Below are positions 8,180 through 15,163 of a stretch of 64,000 nt of DNA, in pieces. Position numbers and translations under genes: made by a program. The notes under the pieces are model-generated. The model saw only the letters and a list, made by a program, of their open reading frames with translations, made no database searches and was not told the origin of the DNA. How positions within the stretch are numbered: the first letter of the stretch is position 1; each line of letters begins with the position of its first letter. The stretch comes from Alphaproteobacteria bacterium (GTDB lineage: Bacteria; Pseudomonadota; Alphaproteobacteria; CAAGCB01; CAG-977), in assembly GCA_900768185.1 (NCBI GenBank), contig CAAGCB010000029.1:62001-126000 (forward strand), given 5' to 3'.

Positions 8180-8820
8180 GCGAGAGCTCCTTTAAATTTA
8201 TCCAGCCAATCCGTCATTTCCGCCGTGCGGGTTTTGAAAGCCGTCCGGTTGACGATTAAACGCGCCGACACGTTCATAACGCGTTCGATTTCCTGCAATC
8301 CGTTGGCTTTTAACGTCGCGCCCGAAGACACCACGTCGACAATGCGCGTGCAAAGACCGATTGTCGGCGCCAGTTCCATCGCGCCCGAAAGCTTGACGCA
8401 TTCGGCTTGGATTCCCTTGGATTGGTAAAAACGCTTGGTGATGTTCGGATATTTCGTTGCGACGCGGACGTGTCCGGAACGGTTTGAATCGTCGTTCCCA
8501 CCGTTAACGGGGGCGGCGACGGACATGCGGCACGCGCCGACCTTTAAATCAATCGGGGCGTAAATTTCGGAATAGTCGAACTCCGCCAAAACGTCGTTGC
8601 CGCATACGCCGATTTGCGCCGCGCCGAAAGCGACAAAGGTCGCCGCATCAAAACTTCTGACGCGAATCAGCTCCACGCCGTCAAGATTCGTTTTAAAACG
8701 CAACAGGCGCGATTTTTCATCGAAAAAAGCGGCTTCCGGCACGATTCCCGCGGCGGTCAGCAAAGGCAGCAATTCTTCCAAAATGCGCCCCTTCGGCAAA
8801 GCAATAATCAGATTTGACAT
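8176..8820 (-). CDS. hisG: ATP phosphoribosyltransferase, short form
   Basis: 214 residues. It carries out the first committed step of histidine synthesis, joining ATP and PRPP. Starts LIIALPKGRILEE and contains GVCGNDVLAEF, VRVATKYPN and the PRPP-binding loop DVVSSGATLKANGL. It lacks the roughly 80-residue C-terminal regulatory domain of the long form. Short HisG normally works as a complex with HisZ, a HisRS-like subunit, and no hisZ is present in this window. The ATG overlaps the murA stop by one base (TGATG). Confidence 0.95.
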   Translation of the reverse strand: MSNLIIALPKGRILEELLPLLTAAGIVPEAAFFDEKSRLLRFKTNLDGVELIRVRSFDAATFVAFGAAQIGVCGNDVLAEFDYSEIYAPIDLKVGACRMSVAAPVNGGNDDSNRSGHVRVATKYPNITKRFYQSKGIQAECVKLSGAMELAPTIGLCTRIVDVVSSGATLKANGLQEIERVMNVSARLIVNRTAFKTRTAEMTDWLDKFKGALA

Positions 8821-10100
8821 CAGTTCGTCCCGTGCAATCGCTCGATTCTGGCACCGCAGGCGGACAGTTTTTCTTCCAAATTTTCATAACCGCGGTCAAG
8901 GTGGTACACGCGGTTGACGATGGTTTCGCCTTCCGCCGCCAATCCAGCCAGAATCAAACACATTGACGCGCGCAGATCCGTCGCCATGACTTCGGCGCCG
9001 GACAGCTTCGGCACGCCGCGCACAATGGCGGACGAAACGCCGTGGACATTGATGTTCGCCCCCATGCGCGCCAGTTCGGGGACGTGCATGAACCGATTTT
9101 CAAAAATCGATTCGGTAATCAGCGACGCGCCGCTGACCGTCGTCAGCAAAGCCGTCAGCTGTGCCTGAACGTCCGTCGGAAATCCGGGATAGGGTTCCGT
9201 CATTACGTCCGTTCCGATCAAATACGCGTCCGTCGCGTCCGAAACAAAGCCGTTTTCCGTTTCCGTAATCGTGACGCCGATGTCTGTCAAAACGTGCGCG
9301 ACCGCCGCCAAATGGTTCAGATTCGCGTCTGTCAGCTCGATCTTGCCGCGCGTGATCGCGGCGGCTATGGCGTAGGAAGCCGCTTCGATCCGGTCGGCGA
9401 CGACCTTGTGCGTCGCGGCATGCAGACGTTCAACGCCGTCGACGATCAGCGTGTCGGAACCCAGTCCCTGAATCTTTGCCCCCATTTTGATCAGGCATTC
9501 CGCCAAATCGGTGATTTCGGGTTCGCGGGCGGCGTTTTTAATGACGGTGCGTCCCTGCGCCAACGTCGCCGCCATCAAGATGTTTTCCGTGCCGCCGACG
9601 GTGACTTTGGGAAACATGATATCCGCGCCCTGCAACCGTTTGCCGTTGGTAAAGGCGATGATGTAGCCCTCTTTGATGCGGATTTCGGCGCCCATTTTTT
9701 CCAAAGCCGCCAAATGCAGATCCACGGGGCGCGTCCCGATGGCGCAACCGCCGGGCAGGGAAACCTTCGCTTTGCCGAACCGCGCGACCAACGGACCCAG
9801 CACCAGAATCGACGCGCGCATTTTACGCACGATGTCGTAAGGAGCCTTGAGGTTGTAAATGTTTGACGAATCGAATTGCAGCGCTCCGCCGTCCAAATCG
9901 GTCAAAGTCAGCTTTACCCCATGCTGAGCCAGCAGATTCGTCATCGTCATGATGTCCGCCAGATGCGGCAGGTTGGTCAAAGTCAATGTTTCGGGGGTCA
10001 GCAGACTTGCCGCCATCAAGGGCAGAGCGGCGTTTTTCGCACCGCTGATTTTGATTTTTCCGTTCAAAGGAACGCCGCCGACAATGCGAATACGATCCAT
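8820..10100 (-). CDS. murA: UDP-N-acetylglucosamine 1-carboxyvinyltransferase
   Basis: 426 residues. It transfers enolpyruvate from PEP to UDP-GlcNAc, the first committed cytoplasmic step of peptidoglycan synthesis. The N-terminus carries GKIKISGAKNAALPLMAA with the conserved Lys-Asn pair, and the catalytic loop is GGCAIGTRPVD with Cys119 (Cys115 in E. coli, the fosfomycin target). Cys rather than Asp at this position predicts fosfomycin sensitivity at the enzyme level. The ATG is preceded by AAGGA. It is the promoter-proximal enzyme of the murA-hisG-hisD operon, after the small gene at 10170-10334. Confidence 0.97.
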   Translation of the reverse strand: MDRIRIVGGVPLNGKIKISGAKNAALPLMAASLLTPETLTLTNLPHLADIMTMTNLLAQHGVKLTLTDLDGGALQFDSSNIYNLKAPYDIVRKMRASILVLGPLVARFGKAKVSLPGGCAIGTRPVDLHLAALEKMGAEIRIKEGYIIAFTNGKRLQGADIMFPKVTVGGTENILMAATLAQGRTVIKNAAREPEITDLAECLIKMGAKIQGLGSDTLIVDGVERLHAATHKVVADRIEAASYAIAAAITRGKIELTDANLNHLAAVAHVLTDIGVTITETENGFVSDATDAYLIGTDVMTEPYPGFPTDVQAQLTALLTTVSGASLITESIFENRFMHVPELARMGANINVHGVSSAIVRGVPKLSGAEVMATDLRASMCLILAGLAAEGETIVNRVYHLDRGYENLEEKLSACGARIERLHGTN

Positions 10101-10169
10101 TCGTTTATCCTTAAAGGCTAAAAAAACTGATTACAGTCTTTTAACCCAGAGATTGAAACAGGGCAAGCA

Positions 10170-10334
10170 CTATTCCGCGTTTTCGGACGGAGTTTCCGGA
10201 TTTTCCGGACTTTGTCCGCGCCGCTGTTTCAGCCGTTCGCGTTCTTCCAGTTGCTTTTTGCGCAAAAACAGGTTGTGACGCAACATTTCCGCCTGTTTTT
10301 CCGTTTTCGAAGGGCGGTTTTCATTTTCGGACAT
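10170..10334 (-). CDS. Short conserved protein upstream of murA
   Basis: A 54-residue, highly charged frame from the ATG at 10334 (AAGGAA nine bases upstream) to TAG at 10170. It has a central segment rich in Leu/Arg/Lys (EMLRHNLFLRKKQLEERERL), probably a single helix, and a Glu/Pro tail. Small proteins of this kind with an L-x2-NL-x2-RK-x-Q pattern are, from memory, common directly upstream of murA in Alphaproteobacteria; their function is unknown to me. The 69-base gap to murA lacks a terminator, so the two are likely cotranscribed. Confidence 0.65.
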   Translation of the reverse strand: MSENENRPSKTEKQAEMLRHNLFLRKKQLEERERLKQRRGQSPENPETPSENAE

Positions 10335-10426
10335 TTTACAATTTCCTTGTTAAATCAAAGTAGCAGAATTTCACTATCGGATTGAAGAAGGATTTTGGCA
10401 ACCGAAAAATTTTTACGTTTTTTTTC

Positions 10427-10455
10427 TTGCACTCGGCGGACAAATCCGATATCTT
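10427..10455 (+). promoter_or_regulatory. Promoter of tRNA-Thr(GGT)
   Basis: TTGCAC (10427-10432), a 17-base spacer and TATCTT (10450-10455) place the transcription start about four bases before the mature tRNA 5' end. Confidence 0.6.
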
Positions 10456-10465
10456 CCGTCCTGTC

Positions 10466-10540
<75 letters not shown>

Positions 10541-10545
10541 TTCGA

Positions 10546-10579
10546 GCCCCTGATATTCTCCGGAATACAGGGCTTTTTT
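10546..10579 (+). terminator. Terminator between the two tRNA genes
   Basis: GCCCCTGATATTC (10546-10558) pairs, with small bulges, with GAATACAGGGC (10563-10573) and is followed by six T. It separates the two tRNA-Thr transcription units. Confidence 0.6.
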
Positions 10580-10588
10580 GAAGATGAT

Positions 10589-10664
<76 letters not shown>

Positions 10665-10666
10665 TA

Positions 10667-10692
10667 AAACCCGCGGTTTTCTGCGGGTTTTT
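10667..10692 (+). terminator. Terminator after tRNA-Thr(TGT)
   Basis: AAACCCGC (10667-10674) pairs with GCGGGTTT (10683-10690) and runs into a short T-tract. It starts three bases after the tRNA. Confidence 0.8.
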
Positions 10693-10837
10693 GTCGTTTT
10701 AGGACAGCCGCTTCGGTCAAAATCAGGCGATCCGGTGATTCGTTTTTCGACTAACGGCTGACGCGTTTTCGATTGACGCGGTCGAATGCCGCGACCGATC
10801 GGAACAACAGAGACTTTTTTCAATCCGTCAAACATAA

Positions 10838-10865
10838 AAAATCCGTCCAATATTGGACGGATTTT
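10838..10865. repeat. 28-base perfect palindrome
   Basis: Two 14-base arms (10838-10851 and 10852-10865) are exact reverse complements with no spacer. Each arm starts with AAAATCCGTCC. A-rich on the left and T-rich on the right, it could act as a bidirectional terminator or a dimeric protein site. It lies in the 245-base gene-free stretch after the tRNA terminator, in which I see nothing else. Confidence 0.7.
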
Positions 10866-10900
10866 CTGGTTTTGTTCACGGGTATGCGGATCCATGGCGG

Positions 10901-10930
10901 AAAAAAAAGAGGGCGCCGCGAACGACGCCC
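10901..10930 (-). terminator. Terminator of the 20-residue peptide gene
   Basis: On the minus strand GGGCGTCG-TTCG-CGGCGCCC (one G-T pair, UUCG-type tetraloop) is followed by CTC and a run of eight T. It begins nine bases after the stop of the tiny frame at 10939-11001. Confidence 0.8.
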
Positions 10931-10938
10931 TTGAAAAA

Positions 10939-11001
10939 TCAGTCTAAGAACAGCATGATTATTTCAATTAAAATTTTCAGCAAAGCCAAAAATTTTAACA
11001 T
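10939..11001 (-). CDS. 20-residue hydrophobic peptide
   Basis: ATG at 11001 with an excellent Shine-Dalgarno (GGAGGG on the minus strand, 11007-11012, five bases upstream), 20 codons, TGA, then a strong terminator nine bases on. The product (MLKFLALLKILIEIIMLFLD) is almost entirely hydrophobic with two Lys, one Glu and a terminal Asp, so it should insert in the membrane as one helix. Such monocistronic mini-genes resemble type I toxins or small membrane regulators, but no family is recognised. On the minus strand I see no good promoter in the present arrangement. The plus-strand promoter just upstream is flanked by inverted repeats (see 11041-11117). Confidence 0.55.
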   Translation of the reverse strand: MLKFLALLKILIEIIMLFLD

Positions 11002-11040
11002 GGCAACCCTCCGTGCGGAAACATGACCGCGTTGGGAAAA

Positions 11041-11117
11041 AGGTTACCGGAAAACCGGTTGACAAAGTCAGACCGTTTTCGTATCCTAAACATAGATGGG
11101 GTTAGGATTGGTAACCT
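11041..11117. repeat. Inverted repeat flanking a promoter (possible invertible switch)
   Basis: AGGTTACC (11041-11048) and GGTAACCT (11110-11117) are perfect inverted copies, with partial matching beyond. They enclose the near-consensus promoter at 11059-11087. In the present orientation the promoter points right, into a terminator at 11133. Flipping the segment would point it left, at the 20-residue peptide gene. An invertase gene lies 5 kb away. The 8-bp repeat is short and could be chance or part of RNA hairpins. Confidence 0.3.
11059..11087 (+). promoter_or_regulatory. Strong sigma-70-type promoter
   Basis: TTGACA (11059-11064), exactly 17 bases, TATCCT (11082-11087). This is the closest match to a consensus -35 among the intergenic regions I examined. 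It would start transcription near 11094, only about 70 bases before a terminator. Confidence 0.65.
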
Positions 11118-11166
11118 CTTCCAGTTTGGAAAAAGTCCGGTGGTGCAAACACCGGACTTTTCTTTT
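11094..11166 (+). ncRNA. Candidate small RNA of about 70 nt
   Basis: The transcript predicted from the 11059-11087 promoter contains three successive hairpins: GGTTA/TAACC (11100-11104 with 11112-11116), TTCCA/TGGAA (11119-11123 with 11127-11131), and the terminator stem AAGTCCGGTG/CACCGGACTT (11133-11142 with 11150-11159) with a T-tract. No frame with a ribosome-binding site fits inside. No known RNA family is recognised. Confidence 0.4.
11133..11166. terminator. Bidirectional terminator
   Basis: A ten-base-pair GC-rich stem with A-tract on the left and TTTTCTTTT on the right works on either strand: it ends the candidate plus-strand small RNA and could also end minus-strand transcripts from 11195-11394. 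Confidence 0.8.
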
Positions 11167-11194
11167 ATACGCGGGTTTATGCGGGCGGGCAACG

Positions 11195-11394
11195 TTATTT
11201 TTCAGCCCAAAAAAGCCCGATTTTCTTTAATTTTTCATTTTGTTCCTTGATCATTTTCTTGGCTTGTCCGGTTCCGCCGTCAGTTCGCTGAACCAGTCGG
11301 ATTTGATGATTTGACATTCCGCCATCATCAGCAGGGTGATTTTACGCGCGATCTTTTCCTCTTTCGTTTCGGCGGGCGGCGGAGTCGGTGTCAA
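11195..11394 (-). CDS. Two tiny overlapping frames, possible gene remnant
   Basis: On the minus strand a 47-codon frame (TTG at 11394 to TGA at 11251) overlaps by ATGA a 19-codon frame (11254 to 11195). The first is Lys/Glu-rich with a helical middle (EEKIARKITLLMMAECQIIK) and looks protein-like rather than random. Its only upstream start is TTG without a clear ribosome-binding site, and a terminator hairpin precedes it, so it may be the 3' remainder of a decayed gene. No family is recognised. The rest of the 11002-11558 gene-free stretch is covered by the small elements listed around it. Confidence 0.22.
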
Positions 11395-11473
11395 GAATAA
11401 AATCGCCCGCGGTTCACGACGCCGCGGGCTGAAATCCGGAGATGAACTTTTTACATTAAGCTCTTATCTTAAT
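11395..11473 (-). ncRNA. Candidate minus-strand small RNA
   Basis: Minus-strand TATAAT (plus 11480-11485, without a good -35) would start a transcript near 11473 with a 5' hairpin (CATTAAG/CTTAATG, plus 11454-11460 with 11468-11474), about 24 unpaired bases, and a terminator hairpin (GCCCGCGG/CCGCGGGC, plus 11405-11412 with 11422-11429) followed by ATTTTATT. Layout is that of a trans-acting small RNA, but expression is unproven. Confidence 0.3.
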
Positions 11474-11511
11474 GAAGTCATTATAAGCATATTCCTTTTT
11501 GTATCCGAAAA

Positions 11512-11544
11512 CCCCCGCGGAATACGCGGGGGTCTCTTTTTTTT
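11512..11544. terminator. Terminator downstream of the hydrogenase gene
   Basis: CCCCCGCG (11512-11519) pairs with CGCGGGGG (11525-11532). There is a long T-run on the plus side and TTTTC on the minus side, so it can stop minus-strand hydrogenase transcripts and any plus-strand transcript entering from the left. Confidence 0.85.
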
Positions 11545-11558
11545 GTTTGTTCAACGAG

Positions 11559-13016
11559 TTATTTTTCGGGTTCCAAGTCGGGAGCTTTGTCCGCGTAGGT
11601 CGAAACGATTTTGGCGGCGGCTTTTTTATTCGCGTTCAAGCACGCGGCGCCGGAAATGCACCCGCCTTCGCACGCCATGACTTCGGCGATATTGCCCAGC
11701 GGACATTCGCCTTTTTTAGCCCACATGATCATTTCGCGCACGGCTTTGGGGTTCAGTCCGTCGACGCAGGTCGGGCGGACTTCGACTTTTCCGGCGCTTG
11801 CGACACGGACAGATTCGGCGACGCCGCCCGTCAGCGGGAAGTTGCGCGCCTGTTTCGATGTCGGAACGTCGAAAGCGTAGTCTTCGCATTGGGCGGGATC
11901 AATGTCGAACGCCGCCAGCCACGCGCCCATTTCTTCAAAATTCATGACATAGTCGACAAATTCGTCCCCCAGTCCTTCGCTGCGTTTGGCAACGCACGGA
12001 CCGACGAACACGGTCACGCAGTCAGGATATCTTTTCTTTGCCAGTTCCGCCGTGTAGTGCATCGGCGTCGCCGTTTCGGACACGAACGGTTTCAGTTCGG
12101 GGGCGATTTTTTTCACCATTTCGCGGTAAGCCGCGCAACACGACGTCGTCATGAACTTGTCACCACGTTCCATTCTTTCGGCAAAGTCTTCGGCTTCGTT
12201 TTTCGCCGTGATATCGGCGCCTTCGGCGACTTCGATCACTTTGAAAAAGCCCGTTTTCGCCAAAGCGGCGGCGATTTTGTTAATCCCCGCGGCGTACTGT
12301 CCCGCGACGGCGGGGGCGAGCATGGCGACGACGTCTTTGCCTTCTTTGATTTTAGCCAGAATGTCGATAATCTGGCTTTTTTCGGCGACGGCGCCGAACG
12401 GGCAGTGCGCCATGCACTGACCGCAGCTCAGGCAACGCGAGGCATCGATTTCGGCATATTTTTCCGTGTTTTTGGTGATCGCGCCGACGGGGCAGGAATC
12501 TTCGCACGGAACTTTGGTTTTGGCGATCGCGCCGTAGGGGCAGACCTGCATGCACTTGGTGCATTTTTTACATTTGTCGTTGTCGATGTAGGAACGACCG
12601 TCCTTGACGGAAATTGCGCCGAACGCGCAAGCCGTCGTGCAGGGACGCGCGACGCAACCGCGACACAGATCGGTGACGTAGATGCGAGTCGGACCGCAGC
12701 CTTTGCACGCCGAATCGATGACGGTCATGACCGTCGCGTCGGGCTTTTCGCGTTTTAGAGCGCGGCGCGCATATTCGGACAGGGGTGTTTTGTCGTCGTC
12801 GTCCTCGACGGAGCCGCCCATGGCGGCGATGGCGCGTTCGCGCAGGACGGCGCGTTCTTTGTGAATGCAGCAACGATAGGGCACTTCCGCGTGTTTGGGG
12901 CGCATATCGAACGGCAAATCGTCGGCTTTCTTTTCCAATTCGTCCGCCATGAACGCTTTGAGCAAGCGAACCATGACTTCGCGTCGCAAAAGGACGGTGT
13001 TGGCTTCTGTCGGCAT
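11559..13016 (-). CDS. Monomeric [FeFe] hydrogenase, group B-like
   Basis: 485 residues. The N-terminal half holds several four-Cys clusters for [4Fe-4S] centres (for example CKKCTKCMQVCPYGAI and CLSCGQCMAHCPFGAV). The C-terminal half is the H-cluster domain with three binding loops: L1 TTSCCA (Cys293, Cys294), L2 VGPCVAKR (Cys341) and L3 EVMACEGGC (Cys449, Cys453). L1 ending in CCA rather than CCP fits group B rather than group A. It would reduce protons or oxidise H2 with ferredoxin as partner in the cytoplasm. Activity needs HydE, HydF and HydG, not seen here. It is divergent from rex, whose product likely represses it when NADH is low. Confidence 0.9.
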   Translation of the reverse strand: MPTEANTVLLRREVMVRLLKAFMADELEKKADDLPFDMRPKHAEVPYRCCIHKERAVLRERAIAAMGGSVEDDDDKTPLSEYARRALKREKPDATVMTVIDSACKGCGPTRIYVTDLCRGCVARPCTTACAFGAISVKDGRSYIDNDKCKKCTKCMQVCPYGAIAKTKVPCEDSCPVGAITKNTEKYAEIDASRCLSCGQCMAHCPFGAVAEKSQIIDILAKIKEGKDVVAMLAPAVAGQYAAGINKIAAALAKTGFFKVIEVAEGADITAKNEAEDFAERMERGDKFMTTSCCAAYREMVKKIAPELKPFVSETATPMHYTAELAKKRYPDCVTVFVGPCVAKRSEGLGDEFVDYVMNFEEMGAWLAAFDIDPAQCEDYAFDVPTSKQARNFPLTGGVAESVRVASAGKVEVRPTCVDGLNPKAVREMIMWAKKGECPLGNIAEVMACEGGCISGAACLNANKKAAAKIVSTYADKAPDLEPEK

Positions 13017-13090
13017 GTTTATCCTCTATTTCCAGCAGTTGATGAAATTCAAACCCGCGCCGTTTTTATCGGACGGCAAAACGGTTCGGT

Positions 13091-13175
13091 TTAGGCGGAA
13101 TCTAGCCTAACGACGACCAAAAAGCAACACTTTGCAAGATTCCGTGCTGGATTTTTTTAGTCGATTCGCCTAAAA
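13091..13175. promoter_or_regulatory. Two inverted repeats between hydrogenase and rex
   Basis: In the divergent intergenic region TTAGGC (13091-13096) is mirrored by GCCTAA (13105-13110), and TTTTAG (13155-13160) by CTAAAA (13170-13175). The half sites share TTAG/CTAA, and TTTAGGCGGAAT at 13089-13100 is almost exactly the reverse complement of ATTCGCCTAAA at 13164-13174. They are candidate operators for a dimeric regulator. They do not match the TTGTGA-type Rex box known from other bacteria. Confidence 0.45.
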
Positions 13176-13210
13176 TCGCCGTTGTTCGCTTGTTGAAACC
13201 GGATAAGGAA

Positions 13211-13840
13211 ATGAAAAAGGAAATATCGGAAAAAGTGCTGGGGCGTCTGACCCTGTATCACAGCATTTTGATTGAATGCATCGAAAACGGCACGGACACG
13301 ATTTCCAGTTCGCAAATCGCCGCGCGTCTGCGTATTGACGATTCCCAAGTGCGCAAGGATTTCAAACTGCTGAACAACGAAGGACGCGGACGCGTCGGCT
13401 ACCATGTCCCCGATCTGAAAGATTCGATCGAAGACACGCTGGGGTTCAAGACGACCAAAGACGCCGTCATCGTCGGCGCGGGACATTTGGGGCAGGCGCT
13501 GGCGAAATATACGGCGTTCAACGACTACGGGCTGAACATTCACGCGCTGTTCGACACGGACGAGGGAAAAATCGGCGCGGCGATCAACGGTAAAAGGATT
13601 TTCGACATTTCCGAACTGCCCGCGCTGATGCGCGCGCAGGGCATCGAAATCGCCATTTTGACCGTTCCCGGGGCGTGCGCGCAGCAGACGGCGGATTTTT
13701 TGACGAAAGCCGATGTCAAATACATCTGGAATTTCACGCCCGCCGTGTTAAAAGTCCCCGACGATGTCAAAGTCTGGAACGAAAACCTGATTGCCAGCTT
13801 TTTGCAATTCGCCTGCCGCGATTTCCAAAAGGAAGACTGA
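13211..13840 (+). CDS. rex: Redox-sensing transcriptional repressor Rex
   Basis: 209 residues from ATG at 13211 (GGATAAGGA upstream); an in-frame TTG at 13190 is less likely. The N-terminal winged helix has RLTLYHSILIE and the recognition-helix pattern SSQIAARLRIDDSQVRKDF. The C-terminal Rossmann domain has VIVGAGHLGQAL (GxGxxG) for NAD(H). Rex represses fermentation and hydrogenase genes until NADH accumulates. The divergent placement from an [FeFe] hydrogenase fits this role exactly. Rex is typical of Firmicutes, Actinobacteria and some other anaerobes and is uncommon in Alphaproteobacteria, so lateral acquisition with the hydrogenase is possible. Confidence 0.9.
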   Translation: MKKEISEKVLGRLTLYHSILIECIENGTDTISSSQIAARLRIDDSQVRKDFKLLNNEGRGRVGYHVPDLKDSIEDTLGFKTTKDAVIVGAGHLGQALAKYTAFNDYGLNIHALFDTDEGKIGAAINGKRIFDISELPALMRAQGIEIAILTVPGACAQQTADFLTKADVKYIWNFTPAVLKVPDDVKVWNENLIASFLQFACRDFQKED

Positions 13841-13852
13841 GCTTTTCCGGCT

Positions 13853-15097
13853 TTATTTTTCAAACAAAGCCGCCAGTTCCATGTGCGGCGTGAACACGAA
13901 CTGGTCGACGGGGCGCAGGCGCGTCAAACGGTAGCCGCCGCGTATCAGGATTTCGGCGTCGCGCACGAAACTGACCGGATTGCACGAAACGGCGACGACG
14001 CGAGGGACGTCCGTCGCGGCGATTTGTTCGCATTGGGCTTTCGCGCCGGCGCGGGGCGGGTCGAACACGACGGCGTCGTATTCATACAGCTCGTCGGGGT
14101 AAAGCGGCGTTTTGAACAGGTCGCGTTCCATTGTTTCGACGCGTCCTTCGCTTGCTTTACGCAAAGCCGCCAAAGCTTGCGGGGCGTTGTCGGTTCCTTT
14201 GACGATCCGCTTTTTCCGCATCAGGGGCAGGGTGAATGTTCCCGCGCCGCAAAACAGGTCGCAGACGCGTTTCGATTTGCCGGCGTATTCAACGACGGAT
14301 TGCGTCAGCGCGTCTTGTCCCGCGACGCTCGGCTGTAAAAAACAGCCCGCGGGCGGCTTGATCGTAAAATCGCCCGCCTTGATTTCCGGCGCGCGCAAGA
14401 CCGCCAGCGGTTCGGCGTCCGCGCGTTCGTTCGTTCGCCACGAAATCCGCGCCGCGCCGACGGATTCGGCAAATGCCGCCGCGCTTTGCCGCCAGTCGAA
14501 ATCGGGTTCAAACGGCAGAGTCAGCAAAATGTCCGCCCCGACTTCCGTCATTAAAACATACGCGTCGCCGACGCCTGCTTTTTTCGGATAGGTGCGTCCG
14601 GCATCGCATATAAAAGCCCGCAACGGTTGAATCAGCGCCGATAGAGCGGGAACAAGAACCGGACATCTTTCCATTTCGACAATTCGATCGCTTTGCCGCG
14701 CGTTGAATCCGAAACGGCGCGTCCGTCCGTTCCAATAAACGGCGAAGCCGGCGCGGCGGCGGGCGTTGATCGGAGCGAAAAACGGTTCGTCAAATTCGGG
14801 CAGATCGCCGATCGAGGAGAGGGTTTCTTTGAAAAAGTGCAGTTTGAAACGGCGGTAAGCGTCCGCGTTCAAATGTTGCAGAACGCACCCCCCGCATTCG
14901 CCAAAGCACGGACAAAGCGGCGCGACGCGGTCGGGGGAGGGCGTTCGCACGCCGGTCAATCGGGCGCGACCGCCGCCGATGATTTCGTATTCAACCGTTT
15001 CGTCCGGCAGAACGCCCGCGACAAAGACGTTTCCACATTCGCTTTTGATCAGACCGTCGCCTTGACGACCCAAGTCGAAAACTTTTCCCAGCGGCAT
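13853..15097 (-). CDS. RumA/RlmD-type RNA (uracil-5-) methyltransferase
   Basis: 414 residues. A short N-terminal TRAM-like beta region (LGRQGDGLI) is followed by the Cys cluster CPCFGECGGC for a [4Fe-4S] centre, and the C-terminal SAM domain contains CDLFCGAGTFTLPL, FDPPRAGAKAQ and VAVSCNPVSF, the last with the catalytic Cys. The family methylates uracil C5 in 23S rRNA or tRNA. Which base is modified cannot be told; 23S rRNA is likely from length and Fe-S cluster. It is convergent with rex and divergent from the response regulator at 15164. Confidence 0.88.
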   Translation of the reverse strand: MPLGKVFDLGRQGDGLIKSECGNVFVAGVLPDETVEYEIIGGGRARLTGVRTPSPDRVAPLCPCFGECGGCVLQHLNADAYRRFKLHFFKETLSSIGDLPEFDEPFFAPINARRRAGFAVYWNGRTRRFGFNARQSDRIVEMERCPVLVPALSALIQPLRAFICDAGRTYPKKAGVGDAYVLMTEVGADILLTLPFEPDFDWRQSAAAFAESVGAARISWRTNERADAEPLAVLRAPEIKAGDFTIKPPAGCFLQPSVAGQDALTQSVVEYAGKSKRVCDLFCGAGTFTLPLMRKKRIVKGTDNAPQALAALRKASEGRVETMERDLFKTPLYPDELYEYDAVVFDPPRAGAKAQCEQIAATDVPRVVAVSCNPVSFVRDAEILIRGGYRLTRLRPVDQFVFTPHMELAALFEK

Positions 15098-15163
15098 TGT
15101 TTTTTTCCTGTATTTTAGTGACGCTTTGCGGCTACACTATACCCAAACAAACGGGGGATTCCA

